DNA of 64,000 nt from Symsagittifera roscoffensis (taxonomy: Eukaryota > Xenacoelomorpha > Acoela > Convolutidae), in the NCBI RefSeq assembly GCF_963678635.1, contig NC_087068.1:8750027-8814026 (forward strand). Direction: 5' to 3'. The notes below the pieces were generated by a model. The model saw only the letters and a list, made by a program, of their open reading frames with translations, ran no database searches and was not told where the DNA came from. The position numbers and the translations under genes were made by a program. Positions 36,572 to 48,204 of the stretch are shown here, piece after piece (the first letter of the stretch is position 1; the number at the start of each line of letters is the position of its first letter).

Positions 36572-38671
36572 GTGAAAATGACGACAACACACATCCATCC
36601 AGGGGATCTGGAAGACGAGGAAGCATCCCAGCACGCAAGTTCTATCGGATGGGTTAATAGGAATAAACCAGTGGTACATTCGTGGAACTCGATCATTTCG
36701 GATGGGGACTACATGGTGATGGCGGTAAATCATAAAAGATTCACAGAGCTAAAAGTTGCTGGGGCACAACTGCCGATTCGGATTAACGGGAAAGCTTGTC
36801 GAGTTTGGATCGACAGTGGGTCCCCAATATTTATCTTCAGCATCGGCGAGTCACGACGAACTCTTGGAGCATCGGGACTAAAACTAGATGCGTCCTCGAA
36901 CGACGATAAACATTTCGGGATTATGGAAATAACCCGTTAAAGCTGATTGGAACAATGGCTGTCACTTTGGTATCAAATGGTTGGAGAATAAACGCGAGGA
37001 TAAAGGTCATCGGAGGAAACCGCCCATCTATAATCGGAAGAAAATTGATGCCTCAGTTGGGACTACAGATTGTGCAACAAACGCCAGGGGACCAGATCAT
37101 GTCGATTGATGAAGAGCCAACGGAGGAATCGCGGCAAGATGGAGAGCTGGGCTCATGGCAAACTTACTTCAGTAAGCAGTTTTCAAAGTTTTTAAAAGGG
37201 TAGGGAAGATAAGAAATTAAAAAGTGCAAGCAGATTTTTTTGAGAATCTAACACCAGTACAACAGCTGGGTCGACGGGTCCCGATTACATTGCAAGAAAA
37301 AGTGGATACGGAAATTGACAAACTACTGAAACAAAGTCATATTGGGAAACTGGAAGAAGGTTCGGATAAATACTTTGTGTCGCTAATCGTAACAACAGTG
37401 AAAAATGACGGGTCGGTAAAACTAGCGCTCGAGTCGAGGGAACTAAATAAACAAGTGCATGAAAATAAATACCATTTGCCAAATATCGAAGAATTAATTG
37501 ACACTGTGGGGCAAACAATCAGCGAGAAGAAACCGGGGGATATTTTTTTACAACAATGATCTAACGTACGCATGGGGTCAATTACCCTTAAATGCGGAGA
37601 CAAGCGTACATTGTAATTTTTCTATTATCAGAGGTCAGTCAACGGGTACGTACGGGTTCAAGTCCGGATTTTATGGTCTTACCACGATGCCGGCCGATTT
37701 CCAGCGCGCAATGGATTGTATCCTATCCGTATTACCGCAAGCGCATGCGTTCATTGACGATATTTTGGTAGTAACCAAAGGAATCGAAGTCGATCACATA
37801 GCAACGGTTGAGAAAATCCTGAAAAAAGACAAGAGATTATATCGTTAAAACTAACGATAGGCAAATTCGCACAACGTGAATGTGAGTGGCTAGGCCACAA
37901 AATAACACCAACAGGAATTACACCATAATTGCGGAAAACAAAACCAATAGAAAAGCTGAAACCGCCATGGACCCTAACGCAATTGAAGTCGTTTATGGGG
38001 TCAAAAGACAGTCTCCACAATTATTTGCCAGCGTTGGCCATATATTCTTCGCCATTACGGCCGCTATTAAGTAGAAGCATTGATTACATTTGGACGCCAG
38101 AATGTCAATGCGCATTTGAAAATTTAAAGAAACAAGTTTCCAATATTGTGGAGTTGCGGCATTTTGACATTCACAATGATATACGATTTGTTTGCGACGC
38201 GAGTCATAAAGGTTTAGGCGCGGTACTGGAACAATTGGGACCGGAGGGGTGGAGACCGATTTCTTTTGCCTCAAGATATCTGAACAACGCGGAAAAAAAA
38301 TATTCGACGAAAGAATTAGAAATGCTGGCAGTAGTATGGGGGGCTAGAAATTTCCGAAATTAAATACTGGGAGGAAAAATTTGGTAGTAACAGACCATAA
38401 AGCGTTAATTTCCCTCTTAAACGGCAATAATCAGAAAAACAAGATCATGTTTAGCCGTTTAACGCGTTGGTTGGACCGACCCATTCCATTCGATTTTAAC
38501 GTGGAACATAAGCCAGGGGCGAAATTAGGGCTGGCGGACTACTTATCACGTCATCCAAGTAAAGAAGCTACACCAACTAGTACGTACGATAACATGTTCA
38601 CAGTTGCAAAGAAAAATTCAATACGTACTAATCTCGGATTTGTTCAGAAGCACATAATAAACAACCTATAA
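36572..38671 (+). pseudogene. Protease-RT-RNase H of element 4, broken
   Basis: Protease: WIDSGSP at about 36808, then GRKLMPQLGLQI near 37040. RT: GRRVPITLQEKVDTEIDKLL (37270), GFYGLTTMPADFQRAMD (37665) and FIDDILVVTKG (37750), with both catalytic aspartates kept. RNase H: VCDASHKGLGAVLEQ (38190) and VTDHKAL (38387), ending ADYLSRHPSK. The pieces lie in different frames (36572-36940, 36955-37203, 37224-37559, 37498-37848, 37929-38363, 38381-38671). The LTYAWGQL block sits across a frameshift near 37550. Confidence 0.87.
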
Positions 38672-39129
38672 ATAGATTGAAAATTTCGCCGATTTCAGCC
38701 AGTAGAGGAGGTAAAATCATGGGAAAAAAAAATAACCAATCAAAATCGAACACATGGCTCAAACTAATGGCTATATAATATGCGCGAAAATTTAGTCGGT
38801 GCTATTACTCAATTGGAAGAAAGTCGCTTAAGTCTATAAGTCTAAATTAAAATTCAAACATTCACATCAAAATGAACCGAAGTATGAAAAAATGGGAAAT
38901 TTTTTTAAAATGACATCCAAGTATAGATAGTAGCAGTGACGAAATAGAAGAATTACAATCGAATTTAAATTTAGAATCCATTACAAAAGAAACTAGATCA
39001 ATTAAAACAAACACTACTTTATCGTTACCATCCGCATTTATAGGCGAAACAATCCCACCGGTTGATCCGAATACAGTGTGTATGTCAATTGTACCCCGCA
39101 GTTACAAGGTAGTTAGCAAGATCACTTGA
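38672..39129 (+). other. Linker region between RNase H and integrase of element 4
   Basis: No long frame remains. The corresponding part of element 2 (about 5800-6700) is a charged linker, so this is probably its decayed counterpart. Confidence 0.5.
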
Positions 39130-40999
39130 GTTATTTAATTTACAATTCATCGAGTCAAATTATGTTTCCGATCCTCATCTTAGTGCAATTAGAGAGTTAA
39201 TCATAACAAGGGACCCCAAAATTCACAAAAAAGTATCAGCCATGAACTGCTATTACTCTCAATTCGTGAATGATTTCTACGTGAAGGGAAATGTTGTGTG
39301 GATTGACGAAAAGCTGGTTATACCGATGAACCTCCAAACCGCGATCAAAAACAGGATTCACGCATTTCATCACGGAAAATCAAATTGTTTGACGCCGCCA
39401 AAGACGTCTGGTACCCCCTTAATTACCGTTCAACTGCCTCAATTGCGGAAAGTTGTCCAGAATGTACTAGCGCCGGTAAAAACTTGAAACCCCTCTTAAA
39501 TAAAAACCAACTTGGAAACATTTCTGAACCAAAAGAACCAAACGAATCGGTCCAGCTTGACTTTTGGGGCCTTATTAACTATTCAAACAAGTCTCAAAAA
39601 CATGAGTTAGTGGCAGCTGATCGTTTTTCACGGTGGCCATCAGCGATGGTCTGTGGAAACAACCGGTCAGATAGGATCATGAAATTTTTGAAAACATATA
39701 TAGTAAACCATGGCGTACCCCGGGAGATCCACGTGGACCAAGGAACAAGTTTTATATCGAATGAAGTCAAGGCTTTATGCAATGGGGAGTGGATCGAAAA
39801 ATAAAATCACCAGTAAATGACCATCGGGCAACCAGATGTGTGGAGCGCACCATTGGTAGTCTTAAGAATTCGATCTTGACGTTTTCACAGGAAAAACACC
39901 CCGAACCATTGGAAAAAATGATCGAATGAGCCGTGGGTGCCCTTAGATTCTCGAAGAATGCAACGCTTAAAAGTTCGCCATTCGAGGCACATCACGGTCA
40001 AAAGGCAAATACAGTGCTGAGAAATCTTACAAAAAAAACCCTCTCTGCAAAGTCTGGATTGGTATCGAGTACTAAAAAGATTGCTTGTTCAGATGAAGCT
40101 GACCCGACTGTGGGGGACATGCCGCATCCTACTCAGACGAATTGGGTTAAAGTCTGATTTGGCATACAAGAAAAAGCACCGGAACCATGCGCGTCGCTTA
40201 ACGGATGAGCAGGCCGGAAACCAGGATGATGATCCATCCATCATTTAAGCTGCGGAACAATCAAAGAAGCAGGACCCTTTAAAACTTTGCACCAGCAAAC
40301 CGGAATTAGAAACTTGAAAAGGTATAGAAAAATTTATTCTAAAATAAATTCCCAGAGTGCACATACGTTAACACTAAACAACGGGGTTGTGCTTAGGAAA
40401 TTGAGTGTGGCAATAGAGAAAAAGCCAAAGACTTCCGTATCATACCAAGCGCCACCGACCCCGAAAGAAGTGAAGGAGCGAACCAAGGGGAAAACCAACG
40501 CCGGTAAACAGCAGCAATGGAGACAAATAAGACAACAATTTGAATACAGCGAGTCGGAGTCGGGGAAAGCGACTACTTACCAATCATATCAGTAAAGAAA
40601 CCCACAACAGTGGTCAATCAAGCGGGACCTTCACAACCACAAAACACTTTGACAGAACCAACGGCAACAGGCGAACAGGCACAACTAGAATCGAGATCTA
40701 AACCGAGCGACAAAACTAATATCACAGTACCAGACAGGTGAAGCGATGAGGACACGATCCCCGCACTGGAGGGCGAAACAGATATACCAACTCCAAGGGA
40801 TCAGAAAATGCCGGCACCCACGGATAAGAAGAAAAAAGCACCACGGAAAGCAAGACTGGTTTCTTACAGCAGCCATGACGATAGTCAGGATGACACGGCT
40901 TCGAGGAAAAACGGACGAAAAAGATCAGCAGTCACTAAAATGGGCGGCGTAACGATTGATTGCATTACAACGAAACATGATCGAGCGGAGGGAAAATAA
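39130..40999 (+). pseudogene. Integrase and basic tail of element 4, broken
   Basis: The zinc domain is split by a frameshift (IHAFHHGK near 39357, then SCPECTSAG near 39455). The catalytic core shows VQLDFWG (39550), IHVDQGTSF (39728) and VERTIGSLK (39840), so all three acidic residues survive but in two frames. SPFEAHHGQKANT (39977) is the same conserved end as in element 2. After 40287 only charged K/R-rich tail pieces remain, in three frames, ending at 40999. This parallels the long tail of element 2. Confidence 0.85.
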
Positions 41000-41224
41000 T
41001 AGAAAAAAACTTACATTGAGCCCTGGGAGAGGATTGACCAGCATTGGCCAAAAACTGAAATTGTTTTATCACTGCTTGACGATTCTCTAGTTGATAAAAC
41101 CGATGTTATATAACATTAGTTCATTAACCTTTAAAAAATCATCAGTCAGTAATTTCATCATTTTTCCTTAACTTTACAATCAACAGCAAACAGTATTTTT
41201 CAGTCATTTAAAGTTTTCATTATT

Positions 41225-41234
41225 GAAGGGGAAG
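41225..41234 (+). promoter_or_regulatory. Polypurine tract of element 4
   Basis: GAAGGGGAAG is flush against the 3' LTR start. It is the expected plus-strand primer site. Confidence 0.7.
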
Positions 41235-41445
41235 TGTCGTACAGTGCTAATTCAGTTCACGAGAGTTTCAGTTCTATCCGTCAATCAGTTGTCAAATATG
41301 GGGTTAATTAGTCTATTGACAGGTGCTGACATTGGTATTGTCTGTCACCCTTGGTTGACCTCTATCGTCACTCTTAGCTATAACTTTGTGAGATTAAGTT
41401 ACTACTCATCGGAATTTACTTATTGATTGAATCACGTTTTCAACA
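41235..41445 (+). repeat. 3' LTR of element 4
   Basis: 211 bases with the same ends as 35386-35596. Followed by CATG (41446-41449). Confidence 0.93.
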
Positions 41446-41942
41446 CATGACTCGAACGACATTTAAAAATTCCAAAACATTTCCCCAATGTCGAGAAAAA
41501 CCGGTTCGGGGTTCGGTTTTTCTTATTTTTCGTTTAACTTGACGCGAATTAGCGAGCGAACATGCTTTTAATAGTTAGTTTTAGTCTTTTAAAACTGACT
41601 ATAACTTATCTTTACTCAAGTGAAAAAAATTACCGAGCATTTTTTAGCGCCTTCTTCAAAATGAAAAGAGAACGAAAATTTTGAAATTTCCAAAAAAAAT
41701 TTAATGTTTTTTTAATTATTTTTTTAAATTTTTTTGGCAGAAACAAATATGACACTCATATGAAAAAACTTGTAACTTTAGGACTGAATGGAACATTTTG
41801 TGCTACTTGCACAGTAGACAGCTATCCTAATAATCTATCCTTCAGTTTCGGTTTTTTACTAGAAATTTTCTGCTAAAAGTTCAAGTTTTTTGGAAGATTC
41901 TACAAATGCCATCGCTGAATCGAGATTGTCTGAGCATATATC

Positions 41943-42297
41943 GTGCCGGTGGCGGACAAATTTTCTTCGATCGTGGAGGTCGTGGACAATTTTCCTTCGA
42001 TCGTGCCGGTGGCGGACAATTTTTCTTCGATCGTGCCGGTGGCGGACAATTTTTCTTCGATCGTGCCGGTGGCGGGCAATTTTTCATCGATCGTTCCGGT
42101 GGCGGACAATTTTTCTTCGATCGTTCCGGTGGCTGACAATTTTTCTTCGATCGTGCCGGTGGCGGACAATTTTTCTTCGATCGTGCCGGTGGCGGACAAT
42201 TTTTCATCGATCGTGCCGGAGGCGGACAATTTTTCTTCGATCGTGCCGGTGGCGGACAAATTTTCTTCGATCGTGCCGGTGGCGGACAATTTTTCTA
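41943..42297 (+). repeat. Minisatellite, about 12 copies of a 30-bp unit
   Basis: The unit contains TTCGATCGTGCCGGTGGCGG and then a short A/T tail. It is much richer in G+C than its surroundings and has GATC in each copy. Copies are nearly identical (variants: GTTCCGG, GGCTGAC, CATCGATC). Because the unit is 30 bases with few stops, several frames on both strands stay open. The array ends about 115 bases before receptor exon C. Confidence 0.95.
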
Positions 42298-42414
42298 GCC
42301 GCGAAACTCGCAAACACGCGTCTCTTCGGTGTGCAAACTAAAATTCTGCGAATTTAACTTCGGTCGCTAACGGGGTAGTTTTCAAGCACTCAATCACCTA
42401 GTGAATGTTTTCAG

Positions 42415-42624
42415 TTTTCTTCAACCAAATTAGTGGTCATTATATCACGAAGGACCTTCCGGTGCCCTACGTGATCAACTCCTCTGGTCACACCTATTTG
42501 TCACGCCCTCTGAGAGCGGACTTCCTGTGTGCTCTAGATGCATATCACTTCCCGTTCGACGAACACGTCTGCCGACAGTCATTGGGACCCTGGGTCCACC
42601 CGACGCCCCTCATCCACGTGGAAA
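42415..42624 (+). CDS. Receptor exon C: Cys-loop exon
   Basis: Acceptor TGTTTTCAG precedes 42415 and donor GAAA|GTATGA follows 42624. One base from exon B plus TT makes valine, giving PDI-VFFNQ, the place of the family's PDIVLYN. It carries a canonical Cys-loop, CALDAYHFPFDEHVC, with 13 residues between the cysteines and the FPFD core. LGPWVHP then follows at the loop B tryptophan position. It ends phase 1. Confidence 0.9.
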
Positions 42625-43287
42625 GTATGATAAAGGGAAATTTTCATGTTTACGAGTAAAGTATGATAGTACTCGGGTGTTTTCTACCCAAAACCCCCCT
42701 TCGGTTATGCCCCCCCTTAAATGATGAAAAGTCAACACCAAAGTCGACATCAAAAGAAATCAAAAAAGATTTCTTGGTACGAAATGCTGGCTATCAATTA
42801 CTGAAGGCCGAACGAAGCCTTTTTTATCTAATTTAGCCTCAAACTTTTCTCCAAAAGAAACCAAATTCGTTCTGAATTCTTATAGTTTCCGAGTTAATTC
42901 AAGGCTATAGATATCAGCCTTTTGTTTCTTAGTAATATCAATTCAATAATATTTTTTGCTTTCATGTTTTATCATTTAGGGCAGGGGCGAATCCAGGATT
43001 TTCTCGAGGGGAGCGGATTTTCGAAAAATTTTTCCATCATTTAGTCGACCTTTTCTTAAGTCTCCCACATCACCAAATCACTAGCTTTCCCAAATCCCTA
43101 AAAGGACCCAGTTTTGGCCAATTTTTTGCGCCGCAGTTGAGTTTTCCAAAAACAGGCCAAAAATGGCGTTTTTAGGCTTTTATTGGACAGTTCTGACCGA
43201 AAAATCGTGTTTTTTTTGGCGCGACCTCCACCCTCAAAAATGGTATATATTGGCATTTGATTAATCAGTCAGTGTTTTTTCTTGCAG
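42625..43287 (+). other. Receptor intron 3
   Basis: 663 bases, GT-AG, phase 1. Its right part (42985-43200) is a copy of the dispersed GGATCCAGGATTTTC-type repeat. Confidence 0.8.
42985..43200 (+). repeat. Dispersed repeat, GGGGCGAATCCAGGATTTTC type
   Basis: It starts GGGGCGAATCCAGGATTTTC then TCGAGGGGAGCGGATTTTCG. The same words occur inverted at 47370-47566 and in weaker form at 11650-11835. No coding capacity. It resembles the MITE-like repeats common in animal introns, but terminal repeats were not established. Confidence 0.7.
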
Positions 43288-44066
43288 CGTATGTCCTGAC
43301 ATCCAATATTTTGACCCCGAGCACAACCTGGGATGTCGTAAACGTCGAATCAGACGAGCTGAAAACATATCGGGGTCAAAATTTTTCATCTCTATTTTTC
43401 GCTGTGCACTTAAAACGAAAAAGCGCCTTCTATGTCGCAAACGTAATTGCTCCCAGTATTGCAATCAACTATCTCAGTCTGTTCAACTTTGTAATTCCGG
43501 CGGAATCCGGGGAGAAAATATCTTACGGAGTGACCATCTTCCTTGCGCAGACAGTCAACATGATGATGATATCAGACAGCATGCCACAGGGCGCCAGTTC
43601 GATTCCCCTCCTGGGCCAATACCTGGTGTTTTCAATTTTATTTATTGCGACCTGTCTTTTGGTGACAATTTTTATGGTCTCAGGGTATATCGATCCGATG
43701 TCTAATCATTCGAAAGTTGGGAAAGCTTTGCGGTTTGTTCTGGAAAGAATTCGACCAATTATGGGTCCCAAAAATCCAAAGCGAGATGTGTTAACTGACA
43801 AAAAAGTTGAGGAGACCACTTTGAACAACAACTCGGTCAATCTCGATGACAATGCTCGAAACGACGACAAGATTCAGCAGAAAGCAGGAAGCAGTTCGGA
43901 GGAGACTTCGTTGGACGGTTTGACGCAGCAGGAACAAGTCGTGATTGCGTACGCGACCATGAATCGAGTATTTTTCGTTATCTCATTTCTGCTGATGACT
44001 TTTCTTACCGCAATTTATATGATTATACTAAGCGCTAATTCGGACAGCAAAATCCAGGGTGGGTAA
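43288..44066 (+). CDS. Receptor exon D: M1-M4, last coding exon
   Basis: Acceptor TTCTTGCAG precedes 43288. It encodes the end of the binding domain, then LKRKSAFYVANVIAPS into M1. M2 is preceded by SGEK, with glutamate at -1', lysine at 0' and leucine at 9', features of cation-selective nicotinic-type channels. M3 follows (PLLGQYLVFSILFIATCLLV). A polar intracellular loop of about 95 residues comes next, then M4 (RVFFVISFLLMTFLTAIYMI) and a short tail ending IQGG before TAA at 44064-44066. No vicinal cysteine pair is seen in the loop C position, so the subunit is probably a complementary (non-alpha) one. Confidence 0.92.
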
Positions 44067-46849
44067 TTTCTACAAGAAAAGAACAAACAAATCTGTGAAT
44101 CATGGTTTGATGACTCATATATACGTGTGCTCTCCAATGATCAATGCCTATAGAACAAAAATGGTGGTTGACCCGACTAACGAAGAAAGTGACGCAATAA
44201 TTGTGCTCGGTTGCTTTTTTTCAGAAAATTAAATTTTGGCAGAAATTATTTTATACATACTTAAGCTATTGATCTCTTGAGCTCGAAGTGAAAAGCAAAT
44301 TTTCCTTGAACCAGCTTCTATAATCCTCACGGAGGTTTGACGATTCTCAAATTCGCCAATTTCGAAAAATTAGTTATGATGAATTTTCATTTTTGTTCCG
44401 ACTTTCGAAGAGAAGAGAATATTTATGCTCGGCGTGGTTTTTTAATTAGTCAGTTTTCAGCAGTCGAAATAATCATTTTCAACAAAAAATTTTTTTTAGC
44501 CATTGAAGATATCGACTTTTTGAGTTCATATAGAAAAAAGATATTTCACCTCCGATTATTTTTTGAAAAGTTCTGGGGGTTTGAAATTTGGGATCTGCTT
44601 TTTTGGCTAAAATCTTATTCAGACACGTTAAACGGCAGTCGTAATATTCAGGGGTGATATAAACAATGCAGAATATTTCTTGATTTGATGTTTTGTTGTT
44701 CAGTTAATTTTTGGCGATCAAAATAATAACTTATACCAAAAGTTTTTTTAATACCACATTGAAGATATTGACTTCCTGAGTTCAAATAGTGAAGGATATT
44801 TTACCTTTGAATGTTTCTGAAGGTTTGAAAATTGTTATTTTGGCAATAATTTGCAATAATTTATGAAGACCGTGAAGATTTGATTTATAATGCTGAAAAA
44901 GTAACGCGAAATTTCTGCTTATGGCAAACTATCAGGAACTACAAAACCTTTCTGAAATGAATTGAAGCGACCTAATTGGTCATATTAGTTTTATAGTACT
45001 CACACTTTTACTCTTGATGTTTGATAATGTTAGAGTTTTACGGGTTTTTGATATTTTGTGTACCATATTTTCTATACCGATTAAAAATCAGCCAAAAAAT
45101 TCAGGGCTTTGCATGAAATACAGCAGTGTTGTTGTGTGATTTATGAGTTTCTGAAGCTTTCCTGAATCTGTTTGCTCGTCCGAAGATCGCATTTGATTTT
45201 TCTAAAATACATCTGAATCATCAAAGTTTTCTTAGAGTTTAAAGTTTCTGTAACCAATCTGGAGTACATTGTTTCATTGTTTCTTGCTATTTTAATTTTT
45301 GTTTTTATAGGTTATGCAAACTTTTTATATTCTTTTTGCCAGAGAATGACAATATTGTGTTTTCCATTTGCACGAAACTAAAAAACATTCAATTTGCAAA
45401 AATTTGGCGACACATCATATTCAAGATGCACAAAGTAAACATACTTTGTGTTTAATTCATAAAAAATTCTGCAAATTTGAACCATAAATTGTATATTTTA
45501 CAAATTAAAAGTTCTTGTCGGCTGTTCTCACATTTTTACGTTGAAACCAAGCTCATAATAGCTACCCATAATAACTAATGGAGACTTTCTCTGATTTTCT
45601 GAATAGTTAAAGACATTTGATTTTATGCAAAAAGCATAAAGGGTTTTACATTAAGAAAAAATTGAAGACGAAAATCTTGAAAGGTTCCTGCAACAATCTT
45701 GAAAAGTTGTGTTTTTTCGTTAAAAACATGCTGTATTCAAAGTTCAGTTTGTAAGATTGAATAATTCGATAAGTTGTTCATGATCCTTGGCCAAAACCGT
45801 ATATTCAATTTGAAAAACATTAATTCGTTCTTAGTACTATTGTATGTTTATGCATTTATCTGTGAGAATATCAGTACATTCATGTCTGATCCTCCAAAAT
45901 AATTAATTTTTTTGACGGAGTCTTCTAAGTGAGTCTGTTTTGTTAGGAAAGATGCCTGAAGAACATCGTTTTTTTTTTCTGAAAAAAGACAGTACCTAAT
46001 TTCAATTATTTGTCTCATTTGTCAAAAGTGGTGGTGTATGGGTTGAATGAACTTTTTTTGAAAGGGAATATTTGAGCCCAATATTTGGAAAAAAAAGCTG
46101 ATTCGCTCGAATTTAAAAAATTTGTTGCTTTCGCTCCGTTTCTTAAAGCGCTGCTCCTATTGGCCAACTTTGGGCCCTAATTGGGCAACTAGGTCAGTTT
46201 AAGTAGAATCACGATGGTACACTAACGAATTGTATTACACAAGCAAGAAGAAAATTTGAGTCTCCAAGCACCACAACAGTGATTTTTGGTAGTTTTTGAT
46301 AAATTAACAACCGAAATGAAAGAATTTTTCATAGATTTCTTTGACACAATATATTTAGGCTCTCCCTAGATTTTTTCAAGTTTAAACCAAACGATGTTTT
46401 GGCAAAACTAAGCGGAATGTATCAATGCGAGTTAGTGAAACTAAGACCCAAAAAAACTGCTATGAAACAAGCCAATGAAATAAAATCAGTTAAGTTGTAG
46501 AAAACAGTACAGTCACAAAACTTCAATTCAACATTCATGATTGAAAAGTTGGATAGGTTTAACTGCTGTTGTTCAAATATGGAAAATAGAGCAATCAAAA
46601 ATTCAGAATTATTTGTTTGTTATAGAAACTGAAAACACTGACAACTTTACATTAAGTTCTTCAATTGGATGTTCAAGCTCAAAGTGTGTTTATGGAATTA
46701 AAAAAAAAGCTTCAAATTTTTGTTCTCTGTTTTATCAGATTCCTCCTTCATTATTTTCTTAAATTTCTCAACAGTTTTTTTTCAGATTCTTTCGAAAATT
46801 CAAACATTTTAACTTGAACGCGATATCTTTTTTTCTCTGTACATCTCTC
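44067..46849. other. 3' flank of the receptor gene, no further gene seen
   Basis: AT-rich. 44392-44660 is a diverged inverse R1 piece (TTGTTCCGACTTTCGAAG ... CGTAATATTCAGGG). No convincing exon; the 106-codon frame overlapping that piece is chance. The receptor 3' UTR should lie at its left edge. Confidence 0.45.
44392..44660 (-). repeat. Diverged R1 fragment
   Basis: In inverse orientation: TTGTTCCGACTTTCGAAG at the left, AATATTTATGCTCGG, then GGCAGTCGTAATATTCAGGG at the right. These are the two ends of R1 with a shortened interior. Confidence 0.6.
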
Positions 46850-47130
46850 TGTATGTCTCTTCTACATCAAGAAATTTATATCAGCATCAGTTATCTTTTT
46901 CTGTGATATAGAGTCAACAAATTTTGTTCGATTCTTGTTGCGTTTACGTGAAAACTACAACCAGATCTATAACTGGTTGAATCAGCTAAGAAAAAAAGTT
47001 ATAATGTGTCACAATTGTGTTTTTCGCCTTAAGTGATGCGTGCGCTACACAATCAAGCACATAGTACTCACCCATAAGCTTCACTGCATTGGCATCATAG
47101 ATTTAGTGTTTGACAACTGTTGCTTACAGG
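46850..47130 (+). repeat. Dispersed duplicate of 61775-62030
   Basis: Shared words in the same order are TCAAGAAATTTAT.TCAG, TTGAATCAGCTAAGAAAAAA-GTTA and TGATGCGTGCGCTACACAATCAAGCAC. At 61775 the corresponding versions are TTGAATGAGCTAGGAAAAATGTTAC and TGATGCGTGCGATACATTTAATCAC. Non-coding, same orientation. Confidence 0.6.
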
Positions 47131-47369
47131 AAAAAACTTCTAAGACGTGCAATACTGCCATGTGCGATCTGTATCAATCAGTCTTTGGATTCGACCCCCT
47201 GCCGACCCAAAGGGTTCCCCTTTGTACTAATTTGGAATATCCATTTTTGGATACGGACACTAAAAATTTTCTAAAGACGCCTTTGGCGCCAATATATACT
47301 AATTTTGAGGAGGGAGCGCTCGAAAAAGCGCAATTTTTTAATCAAAATTTTCCAAAAAAAGCCTAAAAC

Positions 47370-47566
47370 GCGTTTTTGTTTTTGACCTGTTTTTCTACAA
47401 AGTTTTGCCTTCGGCGCTGAAAATTCGCCCAAAACAGGGACTTTTAGTGCTTTGGAAGAGTTCAAAAAATCAATTTGGTCGATCTAAAAAAAAGTCGACA
47501 AATCTTTCGAAAAATGTTTGAAAATCCGCCTCCCCCCTCGAGAAAATCCTAGATCCGCCCCTGGTT
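47370..47566 (-). repeat. Dispersed repeat, GGGGCGGATCTAGGATTTTC type, inverted
   Basis: Reverse complement starts CCAGGGGCGGATCTAGGATT then TTCTCGAGGGGGGAGGCGGA, as in the copy at 42985. It extends left at least to the CGCGTTTTAGGC-like words near 47365. Confidence 0.7.
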
Positions 47567-48204
47567 TGATCCACTGCCATTTTTCATTAACAAATATTTA
47601 GCTAATAAATTCATTAGCATATTTGGCTAATATTTTGTAACACCAATTATTCAAAATATGGACAAACAAACATGTTTGAGAATAATTTTTAAATGATTTT
47701 TCTCCGTACTATCAAAACACATTATAATCTCTTCACTAATTTTAATTAATCCATTATGGATTTTTTTTCAGATGGGTTCCAATTTGCAACTTTTTCGAAC
47801 ATAAGTCTGGTGACATGAAAGCGATATCAAAACTTTTTTACATATCTCATCCGACTGCGCTCTTTATCGTTCAAAAAAATTTTATTGGAAGAAAGAAAGT
47901 TTTCTCTTTTCGTCTTCAGGAAAAATTTAATCTTTTAGTCCAAGTTTATTCTCAAATGGTTGGAAAATCAATAAAAAAACGAAAATGGGTACAAAAAATG
48001 TAACATTTTTTTTGAAAGGTTATAATCTCTTCTAATTAAATCGAAGCGTTCGATATTTTTGTGGGTGGCCCTGCATAGACAATTTTTCGGTCAACTCCTT
48101 TATTACCCTTTAGTAATGATTGGCTAACTTGTTTTCCGGCAACATTGTACTATTGGTTGACAAAATAAGTTTAACAGGTTTTTACTACAATTGAGTCCAG
48201 AGTG
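47567..48204. other. Flank of element 3, nothing recognised
   Basis: No gene-like frame with features. AT-rich. Confidence 0.4.

Larger units (their letters stand above)
35386..41445 (+). mobile_element. Ty3/gypsy element 4, full length, inside receptor intron 2
   Basis: The order is LTR, PBS, gag with knuckles, protease, RT, RNase H, integrase, basic tail, purine tract and LTR, 6060 bases in all. CATG flanks it at 35382-35385 and 41446-41449. It is the same lineage as elements 1 and 2 by gag start (MAQSA), PBS, RT and integrase motifs, but distant from them. The two LTRs differ at about 17 of 211 positions by my count, so the insertion is not recent. Coding parts are split by many stops and frameshifts. 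Confidence 0.92.
34897..42414 (+). other. Receptor intron 2, enlarged by a retrotransposon
   Basis: 7518 bases, GT-AG, phase 1. It contains Ty3/gypsy element 4 (35386-41445) and a 30-bp minisatellite (41943-42297). Without the element and one CATG copy it would be about 1.45 kb, similar to intron 1. Confidence 0.8.
33067..44066 (+). other. Gene span: Cys-loop ligand-gated ion channel subunit (5' incomplete)
   Basis: Four exons join with matching phases: 33067-33235 (ends phase 0), 34767-34896 (ends phase 1), 42415-42624 (ends phase 1) and 43288-44066 with the stop. All introns are GT-AG. The product covers most of the ligand-binding domain, the 13-residue Cys-loop and four membrane segments of a nicotinic-type receptor, and acts as one subunit of a pentameric plasma-membrane channel. 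The filter SGEK before M2 is the cation-selective type. There is no adjacent cysteine pair in the loop C region, so it is a non-alpha-like subunit. Intron 2 (7.5 kb) owes about 6.06 kb to an inserted retrotransposon. No frame breaks were found, so the gene looks functional. Confidence 0.85.

Noticed and set aside
41881-42357. Long open frames on both strands with repetitive FFDRAGGGQ-like or KNCPPPARS-like proteins
   Set aside because: They are translations of the 30-bp minisatellite; the unit length is a multiple of three, so several frames stay open by construction. No start context or splice signals support a gene.
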